Below are positions 29,077-38,468 of a DNA stretch of 43,634 nt, piece by piece (position 1 is the first letter of the stretch; each line of letters begins with the position of its first letter). The notes under the pieces were generated by a model. The model ran no database searches, was not told the DNA's origin, and saw only the letters and a program-made list of their open reading frames with translations. Position numbers and translations under genes: made by a program. The DNA comes from Alphaproteobacteria bacterium HGW-Alphaproteobacteria-1 (GTDB lineage Bacteria > Pseudomonadota > Alphaproteobacteria > Rhodobacterales > Rhodobacteraceae): assembly GCA_002842985.1 (NCBI GenBank), contig PHEQ01000009.1, positions 1 through 43,634 on the forward strand. The letters run 5' to 3'.

Positions 29077-30141
29077 ATGGGAACGGGCTTTCGTGGCACG
29101 TTCGTCATCTCCTGGTCGCAAACGGAACTGGATGGTCAGGGCGCAGCACCGCCCGAGGCTCTGTCTGTCGGGATCACCTGGTCCTGGCGGGGAGACGCGG
29201 TGCGCGTGGACGGCCCCCCGGATCTCTTGCGGCTGGACATGGCGGAGGGGGACGCCGCGCAGCGCAAGCGCGCGGCAAGAATGGTCAGGCGGCTGGTGGG
29301 CGCGGCGCTCAGCGACCGGCGGGATCTGGATCGCATCGAGGTGGACGAACCGCTTCTGGATGCGGGGTTCGTCGTCACCGACGGATTGCGCAGCTATACC
29401 GTAACGGTGATCGAGACGGGACCCGGCGCGCCGCCGCTCCTGATGTTTCTCGACGACATCCCGCCCCGCGACACCGAAATGTGGGTGGTCCATCACAGCC
29501 TTGACGCGGTGCGCGGCACAGCGACCAGCCCGGCAAGTGGGGGCGTGATCTGCTTCACACCCGGCACACGGATCGAGACGCCCGAGGGCCCGCGCCTCAT
29601 CGAGGAATTGCGCGAAGGCGACCGGGTGCAGACCCGCGACAGCGGTGCGCAGGAAATCCAATGGATCGGCAGCCGCCGCATGACCGGCGCGCGGCTTTTC
29701 GCCATGCCGCGCCTTCGTCCCATCCGGCTCAACGCGGGTGCGCTCGGTCTCGACCGGCCCGATGCCACGCTTCTGGTCAGCCCTGAACACCGGGTTCTGG
29801 TGCGCGGCGATGTCGCGCGCGCGCTCTTCAACACGCCCGAAGTGCTGGTGATGGCGCGCGACCTGATCAACAACGACACCATCGCCGTCGATCTCGGCTC
29901 GCGCGAGGTGACCTATATTCACCTGCTCCTGCCCAGCCATCAGGTGATCTGGGCCAATGGCGTCGAGACCGAGAGCTTTCACCCCGCCAGCGCCGCGCTC
30001 TCGACCCTGACCGAGGCGGACCGCACGCGGCTTCTGGCGCTCAACCCCAATCTGGAGGCAGAACCGCATCTTTACGGCGGACACGCGCGGCGCTGCCTGA
30101 GCGGCCCGGAGGCGGCGATCCTGCGGCACGAGGCGGCCTGA
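29077..30141 (+). CDS. Hint (Hedgehog/intein) domain-containing protein
   Basis: The 354-aa protein has an unknown N-terminal region of about 150 residues followed by a Hint domain: GGVICFTPGTRIETPEGPRL supplies the catalytic Cys at the splice junction, then LIEELREGDRVQTRD, SPEHRVLV and PSHQVIWANGVETESFHP. Hint domains self-cleave by N-S acyl shift. Roseobacter genomes carry several such orphans of unknown role. No signal peptide was seen. It stands alone before leuC. Confidence 0.82.
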   Translation: MGTGFRGTFVISWSQTELDGQGAAPPEALSVGITWSWRGDAVRVDGPPDLLRLDMAEGDAAQRKRAARMVRRLVGAALSDRRDLDRIEVDEPLLDAGFVVTDGLRSYTVTVIETGPGAPPLLMFLDDIPPRDTEMWVVHHSLDAVRGTATSPASGGVICFTPGTRIETPEGPRLIEELREGDRVQTRDSGAQEIQWIGSRRMTGARLFAMPRLRPIRLNAGALGLDRPDATLLVSPEHRVLVRGDVARALFNTPEVLVMARDLINNDTIAVDLGSREVTYIHLLLPSHQVIWANGVETESFHPASAALSTLTEADRTRLLALNPNLEAEPHLYGGHARRCLSGPEAAILRHEAA

Positions 30142-30144
30142 GGG

Positions 30145-30210
30145 GAAAGGGGGCGCTGCCCCCGTCGCCGCAAGCGGCGACTCCCCCGGGATATTTGGGG
30201 CCAGAAGAAA
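30145..30210. repeat. Hairpin cluster with GGGATATTT tail (dispersed repeat and terminator)
   Basis: Directly after the Hint stop codon there are two perfect stems: GGGGGC/GCCCCC at 30149-30163 and GTCGCCGC/GCGGCGAC at 30164-30181. They are followed by CTCCCCCGGGATATTTGGGG. I recall this string as a repeated element in Rhodobacteraceae. It probably ends Hint transcription. Confidence 0.6.
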
Positions 30211-30273
30211 CCGGGTCCGGCGCCCGCCGCCAAGCCCCTTGCGAGCATCATCGGCGCGCGGTATTTGCAGGGG

Positions 30274-30360
30274 ATGATACGGGTTTTCGACATGGATGAT
30301 CGCGCACGCCTGCCGTGGCGCTTTTTCGGGGCGCAATGCTCCGTGCTCGCGCGTCGCTGA
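30274..30360 (+). other. Possible 28-codon small reading frame upstream of leuC
   Basis: ATG at 30274 to TGA at 30360 encodes MIRVFDMDDRARLPWRFFGA and eight more residues. AGGGG directly touches the ATG, so an internal ATG at 30292 is also possible. It has only two Leu codons, which argues against a leucine attenuator leader. Nothing else but the preceding repeat was seen between 30142 and 30413. Confidence 0.2.
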
Positions 30361-30413
30361 GACCGCGCCTATGATCCATCCGACCGCAGCCATTCAGCAA
30401 CGGGAGAGGACGC

Positions 30414-31817
30414 ATGTCCCCCAAGACACTCTATGACAAGATATGGGATGCCCATGTGACCCATGAAGCCGAAGATGGCACCTGCCTTCTCTATATCGAC
30501 CGCCACCTCGTGCACGAGGTGACAAGCCCCCAAGCCTTTGAAGGGCTGCGGATGGCCGGGCGCAAGGTGCATGCCCCCGACAAGACCATTGCCGTGCCCG
30601 ATCACAACGTGCCCACCACGCTTGACCGCGCCAATGCCGCCACCATGACCGAGGACAGCCGCATTCAGGTCGAGGCGCTGGACAAGAATGCGCGCGATTT
30701 CGGCATCCATTATTATCCTGTGTCGGATGTGCGGCAGGGGATCGTGCATATTGTCGGCCCCGAACAGGGCTGGACATTGCCCGGCATGACCGTGGTTTGC
30801 GGCGACAGCCACACCGCGACGCATGGGGCCTTTGGCGCGCTCGCGCATGGGATCGGCACCTCCGAGGTCGAGCATGTGCTGGCCACTCAGACGCTGATTC
30901 AGCGCAAGGGCAAGAACATGAAGGTCGAGATCACCGGCAAGCTGCGCCCCGGTGTGACCGCCAAGGACATCACCCTGTCGGTGATCGGCGCCACCGGCAC
31001 GGCAGGCGGCACCGGCTATGTGATCGAATATTGCGGCGAGGCCATTCGTGACCTTTCCATGGAAGGCCGCATGACGGTCTGCAACATGGCGATCGAGGGC
31101 GGCGCGCGCGCGGGCCTCATCGCGCCGGATGAAAAGACCTACGAATATGTCAAAGGTCGGCCACATGCGCCCAAGGGCGCACAGTGGGAAGCCGCGCTCA
31201 ATTGGTGGAAAACGCTCTATTCCGACGATGACGCGCATTGGGACAAGGTCGTGACACTCAAGGGCGAGGATATCGCCCCCGTGGTCACATGGGGCACCAG
31301 CCCCGAGGATGTGTTGCCGATCACCGCAACCGTGCCTGCGCCCGAGGATTTCAGCGGCGGCAAGGTCGATGCGGCGCGCCGGTCGCTGGAATACATGGGC
31401 CTCACGCCCGGTCAGAAGCTGAGCGAGATCGAAATCGACACGGTCTTTATCGGGTCCTGCACCAATGGCCGGATCGAGGATCTGCGCGCGGCGGCGGCGA
31501 TCCTGAAGGGCAAGAAGATTGCCGTGAAGCGGGCGATGGTGGTGCCCGGCTCTGGTCTTGTGCGCGCGCAGGCCGAGGAAGAGGGGCTGGCGGATATCTT
31601 CATCGAGGCCGGGTTTGAATGGCGGCTTGCGGGCTGTTCCATGTGTCTGGCGATGAACCCCGATCAGCTCAGCCCCGGCGAGCGTTGCGCCGCCACGTCG
31701 AACCGCAATTTCGAGGGTCGTCAGGGCCGCGGTGGGCGCACCCACCTGATGAGCCCCGCGATGGCGGCGGCGGCGGCGGTGACGGGGCATCTGACGGATG
31801 TAAGGGAGATGATGTGA
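30414..31817 (+). CDS. leuC: 3-isopropylmalate dehydratase large subunit
   Basis: The 467-aa aconitase-family subunit isomerises 2- to 3-isopropylmalate with LeuD in leucine synthesis. It starts [15 protein letters not shown]; the [4Fe-4S] ligands lie in [13 protein letters not shown] and [12 protein letters not shown], and [20 protein letters not shown] is diagnostic. A GGGAGAGG ribosome site is present. The stop overlaps the leuD start by one base. Confidence 0.97.
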   Translation: MSPKTLYDKIWDAHVTHEAEDGTCLLYIDRHLVHEVTSPQAFEGLRMAGRKVHAPDKTIAVPDHNVPTTLDRANAATMTEDSRIQVEALDKNARDFGIHYYPVSDVRQGIVHIVGPEQGWTLPGMTVVCGDSHTATHGAFGALAHGIGTSEVEHVLATQTLIQRKGKNMKVEITGKLRPGVTAKDITLSVIGATGTAGGTGYVIEYCGEAIRDLSMEGRMTVCNMAIEGGARAGLIAPDEKTYEYVKGRPHAPKGAQWEAALNWWKTLYSDDDAHWDKVVTLKGEDIAPVVTWGTSPEDVLPITATVPAPEDFSGGKVDAARRSLEYMGLTPGQKLSEIEIDTVFIGSCTNGRIEDLRAAAAILKGKKIAVKRAMVVPGSGLVRAQAEEEGLADIFIEAGFEWRLAGCSMCLAMNPDQLSPGERCAATSNRNFEGRQGRGGRTHLMSPAMAAAAAVTGHLTDVREMM

Positions 31818-32422
31818 TGGAAAAATTCACCAAACTCAGCGGTATCGCCGCACCCCTGCCGCTGATCAATGTCGATACCGACATGATCATCCCCAAGCAG
31901 TTTCTCAAGACGATCAAGCGGTCGGGCCTTGGCGTCAATCTTTTTGACGAGATGCGTTATGATGATGCGGGCAACGAAATCCCCGATTTCGTGCTGAACA
32001 AGCCGCAGTATCGCGACGCCCAGATCCTTGTTGCGGGGGATAATTTCGGCTGCGGGTCGAGCCGCGAGCACGCCCCTTGGGCGATCAAGGATTTCGGTAT
32101 CCGCTGCGTCATCGCGCCGAGCTTTGCCGACATCTTTTACAACAACTGCTTCAAGAACGGCATCCTGCCGATTGCCCTGCCGCAGGAACAGGTCGATGTG
32201 CTGATGAAAGAGGCCGAGAAGGGCGCCAATGCGCGCATCGAGATTGATCTGGAGGCGCAGACCGTTTCCACCTCCGAGGGCGAGGTTTTTGCCTTCGAGG
32301 TGGACGCGTTCAAGAAGCATTGCCTGCTCGAAGGGCTCGACGATATCGGCCTGACCCTGGAGAAGGCCACCGCGATCGAGGCGTTCGAGGCCCAAGCGGC
32401 ACAGGCGCGGCCCTGGGTGTGA
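31817..32422 (+). CDS. leuD: 3-isopropylmalate dehydratase small subunit
   Basis: The 201-aa swivelling-domain partner of LeuC has [19 protein letters not shown] near its start and the substrate loop [17 protein letters not shown]. The start shares one base with the leuC stop (TGATG), so the subunits are translated together. A GC-rich hairpin follows. Confidence 0.97.
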   Translation: MEKFTKLSGIAAPLPLINVDTDMIIPKQFLKTIKRSGLGVNLFDEMRYDDAGNEIPDFVLNKPQYRDAQILVAGDNFGCGSSREHAPWAIKDFGIRCVIAPSFADIFYNNCFKNGILPIALPQEQVDVLMKEAEKGANARIEIDLEAQTVSTSEGEVFAFEVDAFKKHCLLEGLDDIGLTLEKATAIEAFEAQAAQARPWV

Positions 32423-32723
32423 GTGGTTAACAGGAGGGCGCGGCCTGCGCCCTCCGCTCTTGTGCCACACCGCGCAACAGCCACAAAATAAGCTATTTCA
32501 TGAGGTTATGCCGGGATTTACCCGAAGTTTGATGCATTGCTGCACCAACCGCGCCATGAAATCGCCCGATATCTTGCGTTCTCTCTTCGAGGTTCTTGCT
32601 TTGCGAGGGGAAAGAGGGCAGAAATTGGGCAGAAATGAGGCAGTCCGCCACAAATGGCGGGATCATGATGGGACAAGGGCGCGGCACCGCATCGCGCCCG
32701 ACCGGTATGAGAGGGAACGGGCA
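32423..32723 (+). other. Intergenic region after leuD
   Basis: A GGAGGGCGC/GCGCCCTCC stem with 5-nt loop at 32433-32455 may end leuD transcription, although no T-tract follows. A small stem CCGCCA/TGGCGG lies at 32645-32660. Between them nothing is recognisable. The reading frame of the next gene stays open back to 32460, so a longer N-terminus for that protein cannot be excluded. Confidence 0.4.
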
Positions 32724-33563
32724 GTGGGCACACAAACCCCGGCAGCAATTTCTCGTGCGATTCTTGTCGTCGTGCTGGTGATGATTCCCGCGCTGTTGTT
32801 ACCCTTTACCAAGCAAGACACGGCGCAGATGGTCATGGTGCTCGCGGTCCTGGCTGCGGTCCTGACCTTCATCGAGTATAATTCCCGCTACCCGTCGATC
32901 ATCGAATTCCGCTTCGCCCCGCCCTACAACCGGCTCAAGTTCTTCACGCTCGCCGCGATCCTCATATCGCTGTCGCTCATCATCCGCGGAGAGGTCGCCC
33001 CGACCAAGGCGACGATCCTGCTTACAAACCTCGCGGACGGCCTTGGAGCGGCAGTTGATTTCCCGTATTCGCCGGTTGGCCTGATGGTGGTGATGCTGCC
33101 GCCTGATGCCGATCCGGACCTGCTTGCGCAGATGCGGCGCGCTGCAGGCGTCTCCTATATGGCGTCGCTGGTGATGATCCTGATTTTCCTGACGCTGGTG
33201 CGGTTCCATGGTTGGCCGAACCGCGGGAGCGGCTTCAATGTCTGGGTGAACATGCCGCTCTTCGATCCCACGGGGGGCGGTGATGTGGTGCCCCGGATCG
33301 GGCGGGATGCGGGCCTCAACATGGTGCTGGGCTTCTTGCTGCCATTCGTCATACCTGCCATGATTACAGTGGCGTCCTCCATTATCGACCCGATAACCAT
33401 CACCGATGCGCATACCCTGATCTGGACAACAACGGCATGGGCCTTTCTTCCCGCAAGCCTGCTGATGCGCGGCATCGCCATGAGCCGGATCGCGGCCATG
33501 ATCGAAGACAAGCGCAAGCGCACCTATGCCGCGCAGGGGTTGGAAACGACGCAAAGCGTCTGA
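32724..33563 (+). CDS. Conserved roseobacter membrane protein, function unknown
   Basis: The 279-aa protein has about six hydrophobic segments (AILVVVLVMIPALLLPF, VMVLAVLAAVLTFIEY, FFTLAAILISLSLII and three more) joined by short loops, with basic ends. No transporter or enzyme motif was recognised. A GTG start at 32724 with GAGGGA 9 nt upstream puts the first helix near the N-terminus. ATGs further up, in the same open frame, would add unusual charged residues. It is coupled to the next gene through CTGA. Confidence 0.65.
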   Translation: MGTQTPAAISRAILVVVLVMIPALLLPFTKQDTAQMVMVLAVLAAVLTFIEYNSRYPSIIEFRFAPPYNRLKFFTLAAILISLSLIIRGEVAPTKATILLTNLADGLGAAVDFPYSPVGLMVVMLPPDADPDLLAQMRRAAGVSYMASLVMILIFLTLVRFHGWPNRGSGFNVWVNMPLFDPTGGGDVVPRIGRDAGLNMVLGFLLPFVIPAMITVASSIIDPITITDAHTLIWTTTAWAFLPASLLMRGIAMSRIAAMIEDKRKRTYAAQGLETTQSV

Positions 33564-34594
33564 CCGCACTTTGTTTGCTGATCCTTCTGCTGGTTGCCCC
33601 GCCACTGCGCGCCGAGACCCTGCGCGTGGCCACCTGGAATCTGGCCCTTGCCCGGCCCGGCCCCGGCCTTCTGCTGCGCGACATTCGGCGCGACGAGGAC
33701 CCGCGCCTTGCCGCCATCGCGGGCATTCTGGCCGAGGTCGCGCCGGATATTCTGCTGCTGCAAGGCGTGGACCATGACCGCGATCTGATGGCGCTCACCG
33801 CCCTGCGCGACCGGATCGCGCGCGACGGGCCGCGCTATGCGCATGTCTTCGCGCTGCGCCCCAACAGCGGCTGGCCGACCGGGCTTGACCTGGATGGCGA
33901 CGGGCGGCGCGGCGGGCCGGGGGATGCGCAGGGCTATGGCGCGTTTTCCGGGCAGGGGGGCATGGCGCTTCTGTCGCGCTATCCGATCACGCGCGAGGAT
34001 GCGCAGGATTTCAGCGCGCTCTTGTGGCGCGACCTTCCCGGTGCCCTCTTGCCAGAGGCCAATGACCGGCCCTTTCCCTCGGGGGATGCGCAGGCAGTGC
34101 AGCGGCTGTCGTCGGTGGGGCACTGGGCGGTGCCGGTCGCGCTGCCCGAAGGGCGGCTCACGATCCTCGCCTTCCATGCCGCGCCGCCGGTCTTTGACGG
34201 GCCTGAGGATCGCAACGGGCGGCGCAATGCCGACGAGATCCGTTTCTGGCAACTTTATCTCGACGGCGCCTTCGGGCCACGACCCGAAGGCCGTTTCGTG
34301 ATCACCGGCGTGGCCAATCTTGATCCCGAGCGGGGCGAGGGGCGGCACGACGCGATCCGGGCGCTGCTGGCGGATGCGCGTGTGCAGGATCCGCGCCCGA
34401 TGCGCCCCGGCCCCCCCTTCCGTTTCGACACCGCCGAATGGGCGCGCACCGGGCCGCTGCGCCTGAGCTATGTTCTGCCTTCCGCCGATCTTGCCGTCAG
34501 GGGCGCGGGCATCTTCTGGCCCGAGGAGCCGGACGATACGGCCGCCCTGACCGGCCCGCACCGCCTTGTCTGGGTGGATCTGGCGCTGGAATGA
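33560..34594 (+). CDS. Secreted endonuclease/exonuclease/phosphatase family protein
   Basis: This protein of about 344 aa has a signal peptide (LCLLILLLVAPPLRA) and an EEP fold beginning LRVATWNLALARPGPG, with ILLLQGVDHD in place of the usual LQE and a C-terminal RLSYVLPSADL in place of RIDYVL. The common catalytic His in GNFN/D-type motifs appears altered (GVANLDPERGEG). A phosphodiesterase role is likely but several key residues are atypical. The only start near the signal peptide is CTG at 33560 (or TTG at 33575). Confidence 0.72.
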   Translation: MTALCLLILLLVAPPLRAETLRVATWNLALARPGPGLLLRDIRRDEDPRLAAIAGILAEVAPDILLLQGVDHDRDLMALTALRDRIARDGPRYAHVFALRPNSGWPTGLDLDGDGRRGGPGDAQGYGAFSGQGGMALLSRYPITREDAQDFSALLWRDLPGALLPEANDRPFPSGDAQAVQRLSSVGHWAVPVALPEGRLTILAFHAAPPVFDGPEDRNGRRNADEIRFWQLYLDGAFGPRPEGRFVITGVANLDPERGEGRHDAIRALLADARVQDPRPMRPGPPFRFDTAEWARTGPLRLSYVLPSADLAVRGAGIFWPEEPDDTAALTGPHRLVWVDLALE

Positions 34595-34669
34595 GCGCGC
34601 GCTTTCTTGACCCCGCCCCGCGCGGGGGATAGGCCATCGGGCGAACACTCCGACAAGAGGACAGACCCC

Positions 34670-35776
34670 ATGCCCAACCCTTCGCTTCTTATCCTGCCCG
34701 GTGACGGGATCGGCCCCGAAGTCATGGCCGAAGTGCGCCGCATCATCGACTGGTTCGGCGCCAAGCGCGGCATCGCCTTCGACGTGAGCGAGGATCTGGT
34801 GGGCGGTTGCGCCTATGACAAGCACGGCACACCGCTGCACGACGACACCATGGCCCGCGCACAGGAGGTGGACGCGGTCCTGCTCGGGGCCGTTGGCGGG
34901 CCGCAATATGACAGCCTCGATTTCAGCGTGAAGCCCGAGCGCGGCCTTCTGCGCCTGCGCAAGGAAATGGACCTCTATGCCAACCTGCGGCCCGCGCAAT
35001 GCTTTGACGCGCTCGCCGATTTCTCCTCGCTGAAAAAGAACGTGGTGGCCGGTCTCGACATCATGATCGTGCGCGAACTCACCTCGGGCATCTATTTCGG
35101 AGAGCCGCGCGGCATCATCCGCGAAGGCAACGAGCGTATCGGCATCAACACGCAGCGCTATACCGAATCCGAGATCGCCCGCGTGGCGCGTTCTGCCTTC
35201 GAGCTGGCGCGCAAGCGCTCGAACCGCGTCTGCTCGATGGAAAAGGCCAATGTGATGGAATCCGGCGTGCTCTGGCGCGAGGTGGTGACCGAGGTGCATC
35301 AGGCAGAATATTCCGATGTGGAGCTGAGCCACATGTATGCCGATGCAGGCGCGATGCAGCTCACCCGCTGGCCCAAGCAGTTCGACGTTATCGTGACCGA
35401 CAACCTCTTTGGCGATCTCTTGTCGGATCTCGCGGCGATGCTGACCGGCTCTCTGGGGATGCTGCCCTCGGCCAGCCTCGGCGCGCCGATGGCCAATGGT
35501 CGGCCCAAGGCGCTCTATGAGCCGGTCCATGGCAGCGCACCCGACATCGCCGGACAGGGCAAGGCCAACCCGATCGCCTGCATCCTCAGCTTTGCCATGG
35601 CGTTGCGCTATTCCTTCGATTTGGGAGACGAGGCAGCGCGCGTGGAGAAAGCCGTGGAACAGGTGCTTGCAGACGGCCTGCGCACCGCCGATCTGATGGG
35701 CCCCGAGGGTGGCACGCCGGTCTCGACCACCGGGATGGGCGACGCGGTGCTCGCGGCACTCGACGCAAGCCTCTGA
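34670..35776 (+). CDS. leuB: 3-isopropylmalate dehydrogenase
   Basis: The 368-aa NAD-dependent oxidative decarboxylase completes the leucine-specific branch. Motifs: [46 protein letters not shown] and [23 protein letters not shown] precedes the ATG at 34670. Two non-leucine genes separate it from leuCD, and it may have its own promoter. Confidence 0.97.
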   Translation: MPNPSLLILPGDGIGPEVMAEVRRIIDWFGAKRGIAFDVSEDLVGGCAYDKHGTPLHDDTMARAQEVDAVLLGAVGGPQYDSLDFSVKPERGLLRLRKEMDLYANLRPAQCFDALADFSSLKKNVVAGLDIMIVRELTSGIYFGEPRGIIREGNERIGINTQRYTESEIARVARSAFELARKRSNRVCSMEKANVMESGVLWREVVTEVHQAEYSDVELSHMYADAGAMQLTRWPKQFDVIVTDNLFGDLLSDLAAMLTGSLGMLPSASLGAPMANGRPKALYEPVHGSAPDIAGQGKANPIACILSFAMALRYSFDLGDEAARVEKAVEQVLADGLRTADLMGPEGGTPVSTTGMGDAVLAALDASL

Positions 35777-35785
35777 GGCGAAGGC

Positions 35786-35812
35786 CGGGCGCGCCAACCG
35801 TAGGCGTGCCCG
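35786..35812 (+). terminator. Hairpin after leuB
   Basis: CGGGCGCGCC (35786-35795) pairs with GGCGTGCCCG (35803-35812) with one G-U pair and a 7-nt loop. It lies between convergent leuB and the cytochrome gene. There is no T-tract; the strand is chosen because the G-U pair forms only in the plus transcript. Confidence 0.45.
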
Positions 35813-35813
35813 C

Positions 35814-36227
35814 CTACCCCTCCTGAATGCTCTCCAGATAGGCCATCAGCGCCGCCAGCGGGCGCGGCGTTGGTGTCAGCACGCCGTCGCCCACATCCAC
35901 CGGCACCGTATCCCCGCGCAAGAGCAGGCCGAATTCCGGCATCTCCTGCCCGGGCAGGCCGGTGCGGTCATAGCCGTCGATCACCGAGAGAACATGCGCG
36001 CGCGGAAATGTCCCGTCGCCAAGCCGCGTGAGGTCCGCGGGCGGCGGGCGCATCCCCTTGGCCCAAGGCCCGTCCCCCTTGCCGCCCGCACCGTGGCATT
36101 GTGCACAATTGGCGGCAAAAATCGGCGCGCCTTCCTGTGCATCGGGCATCGACACCGCCTGAACGCAGGCGGCAAGGCCAAGGGCGGCCATCAGGGGGAC
36201 AAGGGGATACTGCATCGCGGGCCTCAT
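35814..36227 (-). CDS. Class I cytochrome c lipoprotein
   Basis: The 137-aa protein has a lipobox LGLAAC (acyl-Cys 21), then one haem-binding CAQCH (C41, C44, H45) and a likely axial Met in QEMPEFG (M96). It is expected to be membrane-anchored on the periplasmic side, shuttling electrons. A start at 36215 is an alternative. It stands alone, so its redox partner is unknown. Confidence 0.85.
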   Translation of the reverse strand: MRPAMQYPLVPLMAALGLAACVQAVSMPDAQEGAPIFAANCAQCHGAGGKGDGPWAKGMRPPPADLTRLGDGTFPRAHVLSVIDGYDRTGLPGQEMPEFGLLLRGDTVPVDVGDGVLTPTPRPLAALMAYLESIQEG

Positions 36228-36280
36228 GCTCTTTTGCACCAGAGGCTACCAAGCCCCCGGCGCGCGCGCAATGATACGCG

Positions 36281-37855
36281 TCAAGCCAGCTTGCCTGCCA
36301 GCGCCCGGTCGATCAGCGCCACGGTCTCTTCGACGCCGTAAAGCGCTACGAACCCGCCGAAACGAGGCCCCTGAGAAGCCCCGAGCAGCACCTCGTAAAG
36401 CGCCTTGAACCAGTCGCGCAAGGGGTCGAACCGGTCGCGTCCCACGTCGTAAACGATCCCTTGCAGGGTCTCGTCGTCGCGCGCGCCCTCATGCGCGGCA
36501 AGCCGGTCGCGCAGATCGGTAAGCGCCTCGCGCTCCAGATCGGTGGGCGCACGATAAACCTTCTGCGGTGCCACGAAATCCTCGTAATAGCGCACCGCGC
36601 CGCCCGCCGCCGCGTCAAGATCCGGGTGCGTCTCGGGGCTGGCGTCGGGCGCATAGCGGCGGATAAAGCCCCAGAGCGTGGCCTTGTCCTGCGCGGCAGA
36701 AACCGACGCGAGGTTCAAGAGCATCGAGAAGGGCACGACCATACGGCTCTCGGGGACATCGCCGTTGTGGATGTGATGCACCGGGTTGTTCAGCCGCTGC
36801 GTGATGTCCTGCCCGACATAGGCGCGCAATTGCTGGTGGTATTCGTCCAGCGCCTTGGGAATGACATCGAAATAGAGCCGCTTGGCCGTCTTGGGCTTTT
36901 GATACATGAAATAGCTCAGGGATTCCGTCGCGGCATAGCGCAGCCATTCGTCGATGCTGATCCCGTTGCCGCTCGACTTGGAAATCTTCTGTCCCGTCTC
37001 GTCGAGGAACAGCTCATAGGTGAAATGCTCCGGCGGCTGCACCCCAAGCGCCCGGCAGATGCCGTCATAAATGGGCGTGTTGGTGGAATGGTCCTTGCCA
37101 TACATCTCGAAATCGACGCCAAGAGCGGCCCAGCGCGCCCCGAAATCGGGCTTCCATTGCAGCTTCACCTTGCCGCCCGTCACCGGCAGCGTCCATTCGC
37201 GCCCGTCCTCGTCATCGAATGTGATCTCGCCCTTCGACCCGTCCACATGCTTCATCGGCACATAAAGGACACGGCCGGTCTCGGGGTGGATCGGCAGGAA
37301 GATCGAATAGGTCTGCTGACGCTCCTCGCGCAGGGATTTCAGCATGATCGCCATGATCGCGTCATACCGCTCGGCGGCGCGCAAGAGCACCGCGTCGAAC
37401 TGCCCAGAGCGATAGAACTCGGTGGCGCTGATGAACTCATACTCGAAGCCGAACGTGTCGAGAAACCGCCGCAGCATGGCGTTGTTATGCGCGCCAAAGC
37501 TGTCATGCGTGCCGAACGGGTCGGGCACGGAGGTCAGCGGCTTTTGCAGGTGTTCGGCCAGCATCTCGCGGTCGGGCACGTTGCCCGGCACCTTGCGCAT
37601 CCCGTCAAGATCGTCGGAAAAGCAGATCATCCGCGTCGGGATATCGCTGATCACCTCAAAGGCGCGGCGGATCATCGTGGTGCGCAGCACCTCGCCGAAG
37701 GTGCCGATATGCGGCAGCCCGCTCGGCCCATAGCCGGTCTCGAAGAGCACATATCCCTTCTCCGGCGGGGCGTTCTCATAGCGTTTGAGCAACCGGCGCG
37801 CTTCCTCGAATGGCCAGGCTTTCGATTGCATCGCGGCGTCGCGCAGATCGGACAT
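36281..37855 (-). CDS. lysK: Lysyl-tRNA synthetase, class I
   Basis: The 524-aa enzyme charges tRNA-Lys. It is the archaeal-type class I form, as in Rhodobacterales, not the class II form. The HIGH-like signature is [13 protein letters not shown] and the KMSKS-like loop is [13 protein letters not shown]. The catalytic domain is followed by the C-terminal helical anticodon-binding part. Length is normal for the family. Confidence 0.95.
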   Translation of the reverse strand: MSDLRDAAMQSKAWPFEEARRLLKRYENAPPEKGYVLFETGYGPSGLPHIGTFGEVLRTTMIRRAFEVISDIPTRMICFSDDLDGMRKVPGNVPDREMLAEHLQKPLTSVPDPFGTHDSFGAHNNAMLRRFLDTFGFEYEFISATEFYRSGQFDAVLLRAAERYDAIMAIMLKSLREERQQTYSIFLPIHPETGRVLYVPMKHVDGSKGEITFDDEDGREWTLPVTGGKVKLQWKPDFGARWAALGVDFEMYGKDHSTNTPIYDGICRALGVQPPEHFTYELFLDETGQKISKSSGNGISIDEWLRYAATESLSYFMYQKPKTAKRLYFDVIPKALDEYHQQLRAYVGQDITQRLNNPVHHIHNGDVPESRMVVPFSMLLNLASVSAAQDKATLWGFIRRYAPDASPETHPDLDAAAGGAVRYYEDFVAPQKVYRAPTDLEREALTDLRDRLAAHEGARDDETLQGIVYDVGRDRFDPLRDWFKALYEVLLGASQGPRFGGFVALYGVEETVALIDRALAGKLA

Positions 37856-37906
37856 TGCTCAAACTCCGGGGTTTCGCAGGGGCATTGGCCCGCGCGGGTC
37901 TGCGGC

Positions 37907-37935
37907 TACCTATTGCCGGGACGCAGGACAGTCAA
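37907..37935 (-). promoter_or_regulatory. Candidate lysK promoter (TTGACT-17-TAGGTA)
   Basis: On the minus strand TTGACT (37935-37930), 17 bp, TAGGTA (37912-37907), giving a leader of about 45 nt. It overlaps the region driving the divergent TerB-like gene. Confidence 0.4.
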
Positions 37936-37972
37936 TATTCTGCGCCGCAACATCATCCCTGAAAGGCATTCC

Positions 37973-38398
37973 ATGTCCGATCCCGTCCCCCATCCGCTCA
38001 GCCCCGAGGATTGCCTCGTGGCGGTGATGATCGCCGTCTCGGCCTCGGATGAGGACATCCGCACCGCCGAACTGATCAAGATCGAAAGCCAGATCAACAA
38101 CCTGCCGGTCTTTGCCAATTACGATCTCGACCGGCTGCGGGTCATGTCGCAGACCGTCTTTGATCTTTTCGCCGTCGAGGACGGTCTTGATGCGCTTTTC
38201 GGCCTGATCCGCGCGAATCTGCCGGAACGCCTGTTCGAGACGGCCTATGCGCTTGCCTGTGATGTCGCTGCCGCCGACGGCACGCTCAACGACCGTGAAT
38301 TGCGCCTGCTCGAGGAAATACGTTACGAGTTGACGATCGACCGGCTTCATGCGGCGGCGATCGAGCGGGGGGCGCGCGCGCGTCACATGACCGTCTGA
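37973..38398 (+). CDS. TerB-like (tellurite resistance/DjlA-type helical) protein
   Basis: The 141-aa all-helical protein starts MSDPVPHPLSPEDCLVAVMI. It has the acidic repeats SASDEDIRTAELIKIE and VAAADGTLNDRELRLLEEI, which match the TerB metal-binding pattern (two D/E-rich helix turns). Related proteins are often annotated as tellurite resistance, but no other ter gene is near, so the real role is unknown. Confidence 0.75.
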   Translation: MSDPVPHPLSPEDCLVAVMIAVSASDEDIRTAELIKIESQINNLPVFANYDLDRLRVMSQTVFDLFAVEDGLDALFGLIRANLPERLFETAYALACDVAAADGTLNDRELRLLEEIRYELTIDRLHAAAIERGARARHMTV

Positions 38399-38468
38399 GG
38401 GCGATTGCCCCTCGCGCCGCGACGCCATCGCGCCTATAAGACCGGGCAAAACCACGCGGAGATGTCCC

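Noticed and set aside
30142..30413. Leucine attenuator leader upstream of leuC
   Set aside because: The only small frame has two Leu codons, no Leu run, and no terminator/antiterminator pair with a T-tract before leuC.
37973..38398. Tellurite resistance operon
   Set aside because: Only one TerB-like gene; no terC, terD, terZ or stress-resistance neighbours.
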